Positions 45,396 to 52,799 of a DNA stretch of 64,000 bases are shown here, in pieces (within the stretch, counting starts at the first letter, position 1; every line of letters begins with the position of its first letter). Source of the DNA: Leucobacter luti (lineage in GTDB: Bacteria; Actinomycetota; Actinomycetes; Actinomycetales; Microbacteriaceae); assembly GCF_004217175.1 (NCBI RefSeq), contig NZ_SHKI01000002.1, forward strand, positions 177,000 through 240,999. Reading direction: 5' to 3'. Both the position numbers and the translations under genes were made by a program. The notes beneath the pieces were generated by a model. It searched no databases, was not told the DNA's origin, and saw only the letters and a program-made list of their open reading frames with translations.

Positions 45396-45440
45396 ATTGG
45401 CGAGTTGCGCGCCGGTGGCGGGGGCCATGTACACTCGGTG

Positions 45441-45462
45441 ACTGTCCGACCGTTCGGTTAGG
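45441..45462. promoter_or_regulatory. PaaR-like operator before the MHS-family transporter
   Basis: Half-sites ACTGTCCG and CGGTTAGG with ACCGTT between them; 14 of 16 fixed positions match the PaaR-type pattern, as many as the paaA/paaI site. It lies 37-58 bases before the transporter start codon. Confidence 0.75.
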
Positions 45463-45498
45463 ATGTCCCGGGGGATGCACAGGAACAACGGAGTTCAC

Positions 45499-46854
45499 AT
45501 GACTGAAACGACCCAGGCGAGCGTGCGCTCGCGCCGCACCGAAGAGCGACGGGTGCTGGCCGGCACCGTCGTGGGGACCACGATCGAGTGGTACGACTTC
45601 TTCATCTACGCGCAGGCGGCCGGGGCCGTCTTCGCCACCCTCTACTTCGCACCCGCAGGCGAGACGGTCGGGCAGATCGTCTCGTGGGCCTCGCTCGGCA
45701 TCTCGTTCCTCTTCCGGCCGCTCGGCGCGATCGTCGCCGGTCACCTGGGGGATCGCCTGGGCCGCAAGCGGATGCTCGTGCTCACGCTCATCATGATGGG
45801 CATCGCCACCGCCCTCATCGGCGTGCTCCCCACCTATGCGCAGATCGGCATCGCCGCACCGGTGCTCCTCATCCTCCTGCGCATCCTGCAGGGCTTCTCA
45901 GCCGGCGGCGAGTGGGGCGGTGCCGCCCTCATGTCGGTGGAGCACGCGCCCAAGGGCAAGCGCGGCTTCTTCGGCGCGTACCCGCAGATCGGCGTCCCGC
46001 TCGGGATGATCCTCGCGACCTCGAGCATGTGGGTCATCACCACCGTGCTCACCGAGGAGCAGTTCCTCACCTGGGGCTGGCGCATCCCCTTCCTGCTCTC
46101 GATCCTGCTCATCCTCGTCGGCTACTTCATCCGCCGCGCGGTTGAGGAGTCCCCGGTGTTCAAGGAGCTGCAGGAACGTAAGGGCGAGTCGGCCGCGCCG
46201 CTCAAGACGCTGTTCTCGAAGCACACGCGCGAGGTGATTCTCGCCGCGCTGATCTTCATCGCGAACAACGCCGCCGGGTACCTGCTGATCGCCTTCTTCG
46301 CGACGTACGCCACCCGCGACGTCGAGGCCGGCGGGCTCGGGCTTGAGCGCCCGCCCGTGCTGCTCGCGACCACCCTCGCGTCCTTCGGCTGGCTCATCTT
46401 CACCCTCTACGGCGGCATCCTCTCCGACCGCATCGGCCGCGTGCGCACCTTCCAGATCGGCTACGTGCTGCTCGGCCTCTGGGCGATCCCGATGTGGTTC
46501 ATGATCGACACCGGCAACATCTTCATGTACTTCGGTGCGCTGTTCATCATGACGATCGGTCTCGGCCTCTCTTACGGCCCGCAGGCGTCGCTGTACGCGG
46601 AGATGTTCCCGGCAGACGTGCGCTACTCGGGCGTCTCGATCGGCTACGCGATCGGTGCGATCTTCGGCGGCGCGTTCGCCCCCATGATTGCCGACCTCGT
46701 GTTCGGTGCGACCGGGGCGTCGTGGACGATCGGCGCGTACATTCTCGGCGTCACGATCGTCTCGCTGATTGCGGTGTCGCTCGTGAAGGAGACCCGCGGG
46801 GTCAACCTGCACACCCGCTCCAACGAGGTCGTCGCCGCGAACGAGCGCCGGTGA
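45499..46854 (+). CDS. MFS transporter, metabolite:H+ symporter (MHS) family; candidate phenylacetate importer
   Basis: 451 residues, 12 hydrophobic segments. TVVGTTIEWYDFFIYAQAAGAVFATLYF at the N-terminus is the hallmark of the MHS group (ProP, KgtP, ShiA), as are GHLGDRLGRKRML and RILQGFSAGGEWGGAALMSVEHAPKGKRGFFGAYPQ. Such carriers import organic acids with protons. ATG at 45499 with CGGAG in front; a longer start at 45463 would overlap the operator. The PaaR-like operator upstream places it in the phenylacetate regulon, so phenylacetate or a related aromatic acid is the best-guess substrate. Terminated by the hairpin at 46858. Confidence 0.9.
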   Translation: MTETTQASVRSRRTEERRVLAGTVVGTTIEWYDFFIYAQAAGAVFATLYFAPAGETVGQIVSWASLGISFLFRPLGAIVAGHLGDRLGRKRMLVLTLIMMGIATALIGVLPTYAQIGIAAPVLLILLRILQGFSAGGEWGGAALMSVEHAPKGKRGFFGAYPQIGVPLGMILATSSMWVITTVLTEEQFLTWGWRIPFLLSILLILVGYFIRRAVEESPVFKELQERKGESAAPLKTLFSKHTREVILAALIFIANNAAGYLLIAFFATYATRDVEAGGLGLERPPVLLATTLASFGWLIFTLYGGILSDRIGRVRTFQIGYVLLGLWAIPMWFMIDTGNIFMYFGALFIMTIGLGLSYGPQASLYAEMFPADVRYSGVSIGYAIGAIFGGAFAPMIADLVFGATGASWTIGAYILGVTIVSLIAVSLVKETRGVNLHTRSNEVVAANERR

Positions 46855-46857
46855 CCC

Positions 46858-46890
46858 AACGCCCGGGCGGGGAGACCTCGCCCGGGCGTT
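46858..46890 (+). terminator. Terminator after the MHS transporter
   Basis: Perfect 12-bp arms AACGCCCGGGCG and CGCCCGGGCGTT, 9-nt loop, starting 4 bases after the stop codon. A run of ten C bases follows at 46923-46932. Confidence 0.85.
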
Positions 46891-47033
46891 CCGCGTGTGG
46901 GCGAGGGGCGCTCGGCGCGGTGCCCCCCCCCGCAGTGCTCGGCGCGGCGCCGATCCCCGGCACCGTCCCCGGCACCGCGGCCGCCCCGGCAGGAGCTCGG
47001 CCGGCCCCGGGCCCGGCGACTAGTGTGGCTCGT

Positions 47034-47552
47034 ATGAGTGAGACCGTGGGGCCACAGAACACGTACCCGAGCGAGGTCGAGCGGGCCGCGGCGGACGCCG
47101 CCGCGCGCGGCCTCGCCGTCGACTTCGTGGCGCGCGAGGGGAGCGGGCCGCCGGCCGACGGGATGGTCGGTGGGGCACCCATCGCGAAGACCGTGGTGGT
47201 GCAGCTGGGCGGCGAGTTTGCGTTGGTGCTCGCGCCGCTCGCGGCGCAGTTCTCGTGGCCCAAGCTGCGCGCGCTGCTCGGGGTGAACCGGGTGTCGCTG
47301 CCGGACGCCGCCGCCGCGTTCGAGGCCACCGGCTACGAGCGCGGCACGATCTCACCGGTCGGGGCGCGCAGCGCCTGGCCCGTATACCTGGACACCGCGC
47401 TCGCGGCGGGGCGGATCGCGCTCGGCTCCGGCTCACACGCCTTCGCGGCGCTCGTCGACGCGGCGGAGTTCGCGGCGGCCTACGACGCGGTCGTTGCCGA
47501 CCTCTCGGTCGACCCGTCGGCGGCGGGGTCGACACCCGCGGCCGCCAAGTAG
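47034..47552 (+). CDS. YbaK/EbsC-family protein (predicted aminoacyl-tRNA deacylase)
   Basis: 172 residues. The YbaK domain covers most of it (GLAVDFVAREGSGPPADG, then GAPIAKTVVVQLGGEFALVLAPLAAQFSWPKLRALLGVNRVSLPDAAAAFEATGYERGTISPVG). The lysine in IAKTVV is the conserved substrate-binding residue. Members hydrolyse mischarged aminoacyl-tRNAs in trans. TAGTGT lies 7 nt before the ATG and there is no ribosome binding site, so the mRNA is probably leaderless. Its 3' end overlaps the convergent carbonic anhydrase gene by 73 bases. Confidence 0.85.
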   Translation: MSETVGPQNTYPSEVERAAADAAARGLAVDFVAREGSGPPADGMVGGAPIAKTVVVQLGGEFALVLAPLAAQFSWPKLRALLGVNRVSLPDAAAAFEATGYERGTISPVGARSAWPVYLDTALAAGRIALGSGSHAFAALVDAAEFAAAYDAVVADLSVDPSAAGSTPAAAK

Positions 47553-48403
47553 CCGAGCGCCGCCTCGCGCAGCGTCTCGCGCAGTCCGGCGTCCGCGTCG
47601 CCCACCATGCGCAAACCCGGCTCCCACCCGCCGGCTCGCATTGACCCGACGGTGCGCTGGGTGAGGTTGTAGACCCCGAATGCGGCCGGGCGTTCGAGGT
47701 TGCGCGCCACCACCTGCGCGCTGAGCGCCGCGTTCGCGAGCGCGCTCAGCCCAATGAGCGCTTCGCGCAGGCGCGGCGATTCGGCGGCCGCGACCAGCGT
47801 CGCAGTCCCGGTCGCGAGCTGCAGCGCGTACGCGGCGAGCCGCACCCCGCCGAAGAGCGAGTCGACGATCTCGCGCAGCGGCGCGAGCGCGGCGATGTCC
47901 GGGTACGTCTCCGGGAAGAGGAGCGCGTCGACGGCCGCGGTGACCGCCCCGCACTGCGAGTGGCCGATCACCGTAAACAGCTGCACGCGCGGCAGGTGGG
48001 CCGCGGCGTAGTGCAGGCTGCCGAGGCACTCCGCGCCGGGCACGTTGCCGGCGATCCGTACCACGAACAGGTCGTTCGCGCCGCGGCCGAGCGCCAGCTC
48101 GATCGGCACGCGGGCGTCCGAGCAGCTGAGCACCGCGGCGAACGGCTCCTGGTTGAGGATCCCGTCGTCGTCTGACGCGTTGACGAAGCCGAGCGCCTCG
48201 GGGTCGAGTCGCATCTCCACGTAGCCGCCCGTCGTGCCGAGCGCCCCGAAGCCGCGACTGCCGCGGTTCAGGAGATCGAGCGCCTCGGCCGGCGAGTGCG
48301 CCTCGATCGGCGCCGGCCGGTCCGAACGCGCGACCCAGCGGATCTGCAGGAGCCGGTCGCGCGGCTCCGACGGTGACAGCTCTGATTCCCCCATGCACAG
48401 CAT
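47480..48403 (-). CDS. Beta-class carbonic anhydrase
   Basis: 307 residues. Zinc ligands Cys94 (CSDAR, with the Asp96-Arg98 dyad) and His148/Cys151 (GHSQCGA) are all present. Interconverts CO2 and bicarbonate. It is longer than most beta enzymes (about 200-230 residues), with a 90-residue N-terminal part and an extended C-terminus. Start ATG at 48403, or 48394 in frame; neither has a strong ribosome binding site. The last 73 bases overlap the YbaK gene tail to tail on opposite strands. Confidence 0.88.
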   Translation of the reverse strand: MLCMGESELSPSEPRDRLLQIRWVARSDRPAPIEAHSPAEALDLLNRGSRGFGALGTTGGYVEMRLDPEALGFVNASDDDGILNQEPFAAVLSCSDARVPIELALGRGANDLFVVRIAGNVPGAECLGSLHYAAAHLPRVQLFTVIGHSQCGAVTAAVDALLFPETYPDIAALAPLREIVDSLFGGVRLAAYALQLATGTATLVAAAESPRLREALIGLSALANAALSAQVVARNLERPAAFGVYNLTQRTVGSMRAGGWEPGLRMVGDADAGLRETLREAALGYLAAAGVDPAADGSTERSATTAS

Positions 48404-48514
48404 CGTAAGGACTCTCGGCGCGGGTGGCTAGACTTGCGGCGTCTGGCGCGCACGCCGCGCGCGGCCCGGGTCTGCGCCGTGTGCGCGCCGGCGGCGACGA
48501 CAGGGAGGCACGGC

Positions 48515-49690
48515 ATGGCGGATCGAGAGACGCGGCACGCAGAACTCGCGGAGCGGTTCCTGCCCGATGCGCTGATCGAGCGCATCCGCGGGCGCGCGGC
48601 GGCGACCGATCGGGAGAACGCGTTCTTTGCGGATGATCTCGCCGAGCTGCGCGCGCAGGGCTACCTCACGCTGTTCGTCCCGGAGGAGTTCGGCGGCCCC
48701 GGTCTCACGCTGCACGAGGTATCGCGTCTGCAGCAGCGCCTCGCCGGAGCCGCACCGGGCACCGCGCTCGCGATCAATATGCACCTGATGTGCGTGGGGG
48801 TGGCGCGCGCAATGCGGGAGCGCGGCGACGACTCGCTCGCGCGCGTGTTCGACGAGGCCATGGCCGGGGAGATTTTTGCGTTCGGGATCAGCGAGCCCGG
48901 CAACGACTGGGTGCTCTCCGACTCGACAACGACGGCGCAGCCGCAACCGGACGGCGGCTACCTGCTGACGGGCACCAAGATCTTCACGTCGCTCTCCCCG
49001 GTCTGGACACGACTCATGACCCACGGCGTCGACGCGTCGGACCCGGATCAGCCGGAGCTCGTGTTCGGCTTCATTGAGCGATCGGCACCCGGCATCACCG
49101 TGTCCGACCACTGGGATGTGCTCGGGATGCGTGCCTCGCAGAGCCGCGCCACCCGGCTCGACGGCGTGCCGCTCACCGCGGAGCGCGTGATCCGGCGGCT
49201 GCCCGTTGGCCCTGGCCCGGACCTGTTGCCGTTCGCGATCGCCGCGAACTTCCAGCTGCTCATCGCGTCCGTGTATGCGGGGGTGGCGCGGCGCGCACTC
49301 GACGTCGCCGCGGCGGGCCTGCGCCGCCGCCGCTCGGCAAAGCACGGCACCACGCTCGACGCGGTGCCTGAATCGCGAGTGCGCCTCGCCGATGCCCACC
49401 TCGACTACCTGGTGGTCCCGGCGCTGCTCGACGCGACGACGCGCGACTTCGACGAGCTCGTGGACCACGGCGCCGGCTGGTCGCCCCGCCTGGTGGCCGC
49501 GCGCCTCCACGCGACGGCGCTCGCGCGCCGCACAGCGGAGGTCGCGCTGCAGTGCACCGGCGGCGCCGGGTTTGACAGCGAACACGAGGCCGGTCGCCTG
49601 TACCGCGACGCGGCGGCGGGGATGTTCCACCCGCCCGCCGCAGACGCGGCGCGCCCCCTGTTCGCCGCGGCGCTGCTCGACGAAGCGTAG
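48515..49690 (+). CDS. Acyl-CoA dehydrogenase-fold flavoprotein
   Basis: 391 residues with the three-part acyl-CoA dehydrogenase fold: N-terminal helices (DDLAELRAQGYLTLFVPEEFGGPGL), middle beta domain (FGISEPGNDW, GYLLTGTKIFTSLSP, DVLGMRASQS) and C-terminal helices (ATALARRTAEVALQCTGGAGF). The C-terminal end reads RLYRDAAAGMFHPPAADAARPL. It lacks the usual EGT/N segment and a clear catalytic glutamate, so it may be an oxidase or monooxygenase of the same fold and not a true dehydrogenase. AGGGAGG precedes the ATG at 48515. Monocistronic; substrate unknown. Confidence 0.82.
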   Translation: MADRETRHAELAERFLPDALIERIRGRAAATDRENAFFADDLAELRAQGYLTLFVPEEFGGPGLTLHEVSRLQQRLAGAAPGTALAINMHLMCVGVARAMRERGDDSLARVFDEAMAGEIFAFGISEPGNDWVLSDSTTTAQPQPDGGYLLTGTKIFTSLSPVWTRLMTHGVDASDPDQPELVFGFIERSAPGITVSDHWDVLGMRASQSRATRLDGVPLTAERVIRRLPVGPGPDLLPFAIAANFQLLIASVYAGVARRALDVAAAGLRRRRSAKHGTTLDAVPESRVRLADAHLDYLVVPALLDATTRDFDELVDHGAGWSPRLVAARLHATALARRTAEVALQCTGGAGFDSEHEAGRLYRDAAAGMFHPPAADAARPLFAAALLDEA

Positions 49691-49734
49691 GCGGCGCTAC
49701 TCGCGGTCGCTGGGCGCGGCGCTACTCGCGGTCG
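49691..49734 (+). repeat. 25-bp tandem duplication
   Basis: GCGGCGCTACTCGCGGTCG occurs at 49691-49709 and 49716-49734. The second copy covers the stop codon and last codons of the convergent membrane protein gene, so the extra copy lies in the intergenic gap. Confidence 0.85.
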
Positions 49735-50012
49735 GTGAGCGCGGGGATGATCCCGAACGCGATCCAGAGCCCGAGCGCGTCGACTCCGAGCCCGCCCGCG
49801 AAGAGCCAGATCTCGGCCCCGGGCACGCTGAACGCGAGACCCATGAGGTAGAAGCCGCCGAAGACGAGCACCGCCGAGATGATGAAGCCGATGATCGTGC
49901 TTGCTGAGATCGGCGGATTTGGGGTGGGGACGAACGGCGCGTGCTGCGTGGCGTGGCTTTCGTGCGCCGGCGCTGCCTGTTCGGCGGTGGGGCCGGAAGC
50001 CTGGTTCGTCAT
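49722..50012 (-). CDS. Small membrane protein of unknown function
   Basis: 96 residues. A Pro/Ala/His-rich, probably cytoplasmic or disordered N-terminus of about 35 residues, then two membrane segments (ASTIIGFIISAVLVFGGFYLMGLAF and EIWLFAGGLGVDALGLWIAFGII). I do not recognise the family. ATG at 50012 has GGAGG at good spacing; a second ATG at 50018 abuts that site. Divergent from the OhrR-type regulator, so it may be its target. Confidence 0.75.
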   Translation of the reverse strand: MTNQASGPTAEQAAPAHESHATQHAPFVPTPNPPISASTIIGFIISAVLVFGGFYLMGLAFSVPGAEIWLFAGGLGVDALGLWIAFGIIPALTDRE

Positions 50013-50039
50013 GCTCATCCTCCATCAGTCCATGCACCA

Positions 50040-50063
50040 ATCATTAGGGCACGAATGAATGAT
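50040..50063. promoter_or_regulatory. Possible OhrR operator
   Basis: ATCATT-N12-AATGAT in the AT-rich gap between the small membrane protein and the MarR/OhrR gene. Overlapping TCATT and AATGA half-sites make the exact site uncertain. Confidence 0.4.
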
Positions 50064-50096
50064 ACGCCACTCGTTCGAATCTGCGAAAATGGCAGT

Positions 50097-50549
50097 ATGA
50101 GTTCGCCCGATCCCCTCACCCTGGAGCGGCAGGTGTGCTTCGCGCTCACCGTCGCCTCGCGCGGAATCGTCGCGGCGTACAAGCCGGTGCTCGACCCGCT
50201 GGGAATCACGCACCCCCAGTACCTCGTCATGCTCGCGCTCTGGGAACACCGCACGCTCGACCTCAGCACGCTTGCCCGGCTGTTGCACCAGGAGGCGTCG
50301 ACGCTGTCGCCGCTCATCAAGCGGCTTGAGGCGCAGGGGCTGGCCCGCCGGGAGCGCAGCGCGGCAGACGAGCGGCGGCTCGAGATCACGCTCACCCCAG
50401 AGGGCGAAGCGCTGCGCGAGCGCGCGCGGCAGGTGCCGATCGAGATGGCTGCGCGGCTGCAGAAAACCCCCGAGGAGCTCGCCGAACTGCACCGCTCGAT
50501 GCTCGAGCTGATCGAGGCGAGCCAGCGCTCGCTCGAAGAGCCGGGCTAG
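50097..50549 (+). CDS. MarR-family regulator, OhrR-like peroxide sensor
   Basis: 150 residues. The N-terminal segment LERQVCFALTVASRGIVAAYKPVLDPLGITHPQYLVMLALWE closely follows OhrR proteins, including the reactive cysteine (Cys14, Cys15 in Bacillus). The winged helix-turn-helix comes next (LSTLARLLHQEASTLSPLIKRLEAQGLARRERSAADERR). OhrR senses organic hydroperoxides by oxidation of that cysteine and derepresses ohr. No ohr gene lies nearby; the divergent gene is a small membrane protein. ATG at 50097 is chosen because it puts the cysteine at the family position; an in-frame ATG at 50055 has AGGG before it. Confidence 0.82.
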   Translation: MSSPDPLTLERQVCFALTVASRGIVAAYKPVLDPLGITHPQYLVMLALWEHRTLDLSTLARLLHQEASTLSPLIKRLEAQGLARRERSAADERRLEITLTPEGEALRERARQVPIEMAARLQKTPEELAELHRSMLELIEASQRSLEEPG

Positions 50550-50715
50550 TGCCTCCGGCGTCTCGCGAACGCTGAATCTCCCCGCCGAATCGCGTCCTTT
50601 TCGGGGTGCCCTCGAACCCGACCCGATGCGGATGCTACCGTGAAGGTGGAATGTTCTGCCCGGTACCGCATTGCGGGTGCCCGGATTCGGAACTTGGAAC
50701 TGGATGCGAGGCGAA

Positions 50716-52104
50716 ATGCAGAAGCGGAAGAACGGCTGGGCGAGACGCGCGGTCGGCCTGGTCGGAGTGTGCGCGATCGCAGGCGGCATGCTCATCGGCG
50801 GACAGCTCACGAGCGCCCCGGCGCAGGCCCTCGACCTGCCCACCTGGGAGGACGTGCAGGCCGCCAAGCAGAACCAGTCGACCGCCGCGAAGAAGGTCAC
50901 CGAGATTGAGAATCTGATCGCCGAGGGCGAGAAAGAGCTCGATCGGCTGCGCAATCTGCACTCGACCACCATCGAAGAGCTGAACCAGGCCGAGGCGAAC
51001 CTCGCGGCCGCGGCGGAGAAGGCCGAGACGCTCAACGCGCAGGCGGAACAGAGCCGCAAGGAGGCCGAGGAGGCCGCCGACCGCGCCGGTGTGCTCGTGG
51101 CGCAGATGTACCGCTCCGGCGGCGTCGACCGCAGCATGGAACTCTTCCTCGATTCAGACGCCGAGACTGCCGACGCGCTGCTTGAGCGCCTGGCCTCGAT
51201 GTCGAAGGCGACCGAGCGCAACACGAGCCTGTCGGAAGAGGCCGAGCAGGCCGCGAACACGGCGGACACGCTGGGCAAGCAGGCGAAGGCGGCAGAGCAG
51301 GAGCGCGAGGCGCTGCGCATTGAGAAGAAGGAAAAGGAAGACGCTGCCGCGGCGGCCGTGACCACCCAGGGCGAACAGGTGCAGGCGCAGGAGAAGCAGC
51401 AGACCGAGCTCGAAGCCCAGCTCGCGGCGCTCAAGGACACCACGACCAAGACGGTGTCCGGCTACCAGGAGCGGCTCCGGATCGAAGAGGAGCAGCGGAA
51501 GGCCGAGGAGGAGCGCCTGCGCAAGCTCGCCGAGGAGTACGCGCGCCAGCAGGCTGAGCTGCAGCGCCAGCAGGAGGAGGCCGCGAACAACGCCAATAAC
51601 GGTGGCGGGGGCGGCAACTCCGGCGGCGGTGGCGGCGGCGGCAACTCCGGCGGCGGTGGCGGTGGCGGCGGCGGCAACTCCGGCGGTGGCGGGGGCGGCG
51701 GCGCCTCGAACGGCTGGATCATCCCGACCGCGTACAGCTACGTGTCCGAGAGCTTCGCGCCCCCCGGGCGCCCCAACCACACGGGCATCGACCTCGCGGC
51801 CGGCTGCTACACGCCGATCGTCGCGGCGGCGGCCGGCACGGTCGCGATGACCTACTGGGACGGCGGCGGCGGCGGCAACATGGTCACCGTGAACCACCCG
51901 AGCGGCTGGCAGACCCGCTACGCACACATGGCAGAGTGGGCATCCGTGTCGCCCGGCCAGTGGGTGGAGCCCGGCCAGTTCCTCGGCTACGTGGGCACCA
52001 CGGGCGCGAGCTCGGGCTGCCATCTGCACTTCGAGATGCGGCCGAACCAGGACAACGGCTGGTACGGCTTCGTGAACCCGGCCTACTACATCAACTTCTA
52101 CTAG
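50716..52104 (+). CDS. Secreted coiled-coil M23 peptidase (peptidoglycan hydrolase)
   Basis: 462 residues. Signal peptide with KRKNGWARR followed by a hydrophobic stretch, cleavage after SAPAQA. A long charged coiled coil (about 45-295, rich in Glu, Ala, Lys, Gln) as in EnvC and RipA-type proteins, then a Gly/Asn/Ser linker (about 296-332), then the M23 LytM domain with HTGIDL and HLHFEM carrying the zinc ligands. Likely cleaves cell-wall cross-links during division. ATG at 50716 with GAGG six bases upstream. The 166-base leader has no recognisable riboswitch. Ends at a very strong terminator. Confidence 0.92.
   Translation: MQKRKNGWARRAVGLVGVCAIAGGMLIGGQLTSAPAQALDLPTWEDVQAAKQNQSTAAKKVTEIENLIAEGEKELDRLRNLHSTTIEELNQAEANLAAAAEKAETLNAQAEQSRKEAEEAADRAGVLVAQMYRSGGVDRSMELFLDSDAETADALLERLASMSKATERNTSLSEEAEQAANTADTLGKQAKAAEQEREALRIEKKEKEDAAAAAVTTQGEQVQAQEKQQTELEAQLAALKDTTTKTVSGYQERLRIEEEQRKAEEERLRKLAEEYARQQAELQRQQEEAANNANNGGGGGNSGGGGGGGNSGGGGGGGGGNSGGGGGGGASNGWIIPTAYSYVSESFAPPGRPNHTGIDLAAGCYTPIVAAAAGTVAMTYWDGGGGGNMVTVNHPSGWQTRYAHMAEWASVSPGQWVEPGQFLGYVGTTGASSGCHLHFEMRPNQDNGWYGFVNPAYYINFY
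51598..51710 (+). repeat. Gly-rich linker repeat
   Basis: Tandem GGCGGCAACTCCGGCGG-type units code for blocks of five to nine Gly broken by Asn-Ser, joining coiled coil and catalytic domain of the M23 peptidase. Prone to length change. Confidence 0.85.
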
Positions 52105-52132
52105 GCCGCGGCTCACGCCTCACCGCGGGGCA

Positions 52133-52176
52133 ACGCAAAAGGGCCCGGGATCATTCGATCCCGGGCCCTTTTGCGT
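52133..52176. terminator. Very strong bidirectional terminator between M23 gene and ppa
   Basis: Perfect 20-bp arms (52133-52152 and 52157-52176) with an ATTC loop and symmetric AAAA/TTTT near the base of the stem, so either direction reads a GC stem followed by T residues. Lies between convergent genes. Confidence 0.95.
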
Positions 52177-52186
52177 GCTCTCAGGG

Positions 52187-52681
52187 TTAGTGGCCCTCGG
52201 CCGCGAGCCGCTCCTGCGCCTCCACGATGAGCTTCTCAGCGTCAGCCGCGGAGCCCCACGCGTCAACCTTGACCCACTTGTTCGGCTCAAGATCCTTGTA
52301 GTGCTCGAAGAAGTGCTCGATCTCCTTGCGGGTGTACTCCGGGATGTCGGCGACATCCTGGATGTGCGCCCAGCGCGGATCCTTGTGCTGCACAGCGATG
52401 ACCTTGTCGTCCCCGCCGGCCTCGTCGCTCATCTTGAGCACGCCAACCGGGCGGACCTTGATGCCCACGCCGGGGAAGACCGGGTAGTCGAGCAGCACGA
52501 GCACGTCGAGCGGGTCCCCGTCCTCACCGAGGGTCTCCTCGAAGAAGCCGTAGTCGGTCGGGTACACGAAGCCGGTGTAGAGCACGCGGTCGAGGTACAC
52601 CCGGCCGGTCTCGTGGTCGATCTCGTACTTGTTGCGGCTCCCCTTGGGGATCTCGATGACGGCGTCGAATGCTGCGGTCAT
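52187..52681 (-). CDS. ppa: Inorganic pyrophosphatase
   Basis: 164 residues, family I soluble pyrophosphatase. Signature GDPLDVLVL with the catalytic aspartates, plus [13 protein letters not shown] and DYGFFEET. Hydrolyses pyrophosphate in the cytoplasm, driving biosynthesis. AAGGAG before the ATG. Length is normal for actinobacteria. Divergent from tilS. Confidence 0.97.
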   Translation of the reverse strand: MTAAFDAVIEIPKGSRNKYEIDHETGRVYLDRVLYTGFVYPTDYGFFEETLGEDGDPLDVLVLLDYPVFPGVGIKVRPVGVLKMSDEAGGDDKVIAVQHKDPRWAHIQDVADIPEYTRKEIEHFFEHYKDLEPNKWVKVDAWGSAADAEKLIVEAQERLAAEGH

Positions 52682-52799
52682 GCGCGCTCCTTCGAATTAG
52701 TGGTTGCGGGTGGGCGGCGCCCGACCCAGCGAATTGGTGCAGCCCCCAGGGTACCCGACGCGGGCTGAACCTCGGGGCGCCGCCGGATACGCTGAACGC

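Noticed and set aside
50550..50715. c-di-AMP (ydaO-type) riboswitch upstream of the M23 peptidase
   Set aside because: Such riboswitches often precede actinobacterial wall hydrolases, but the conserved core and pseudoknot segments could not be found in this leader.
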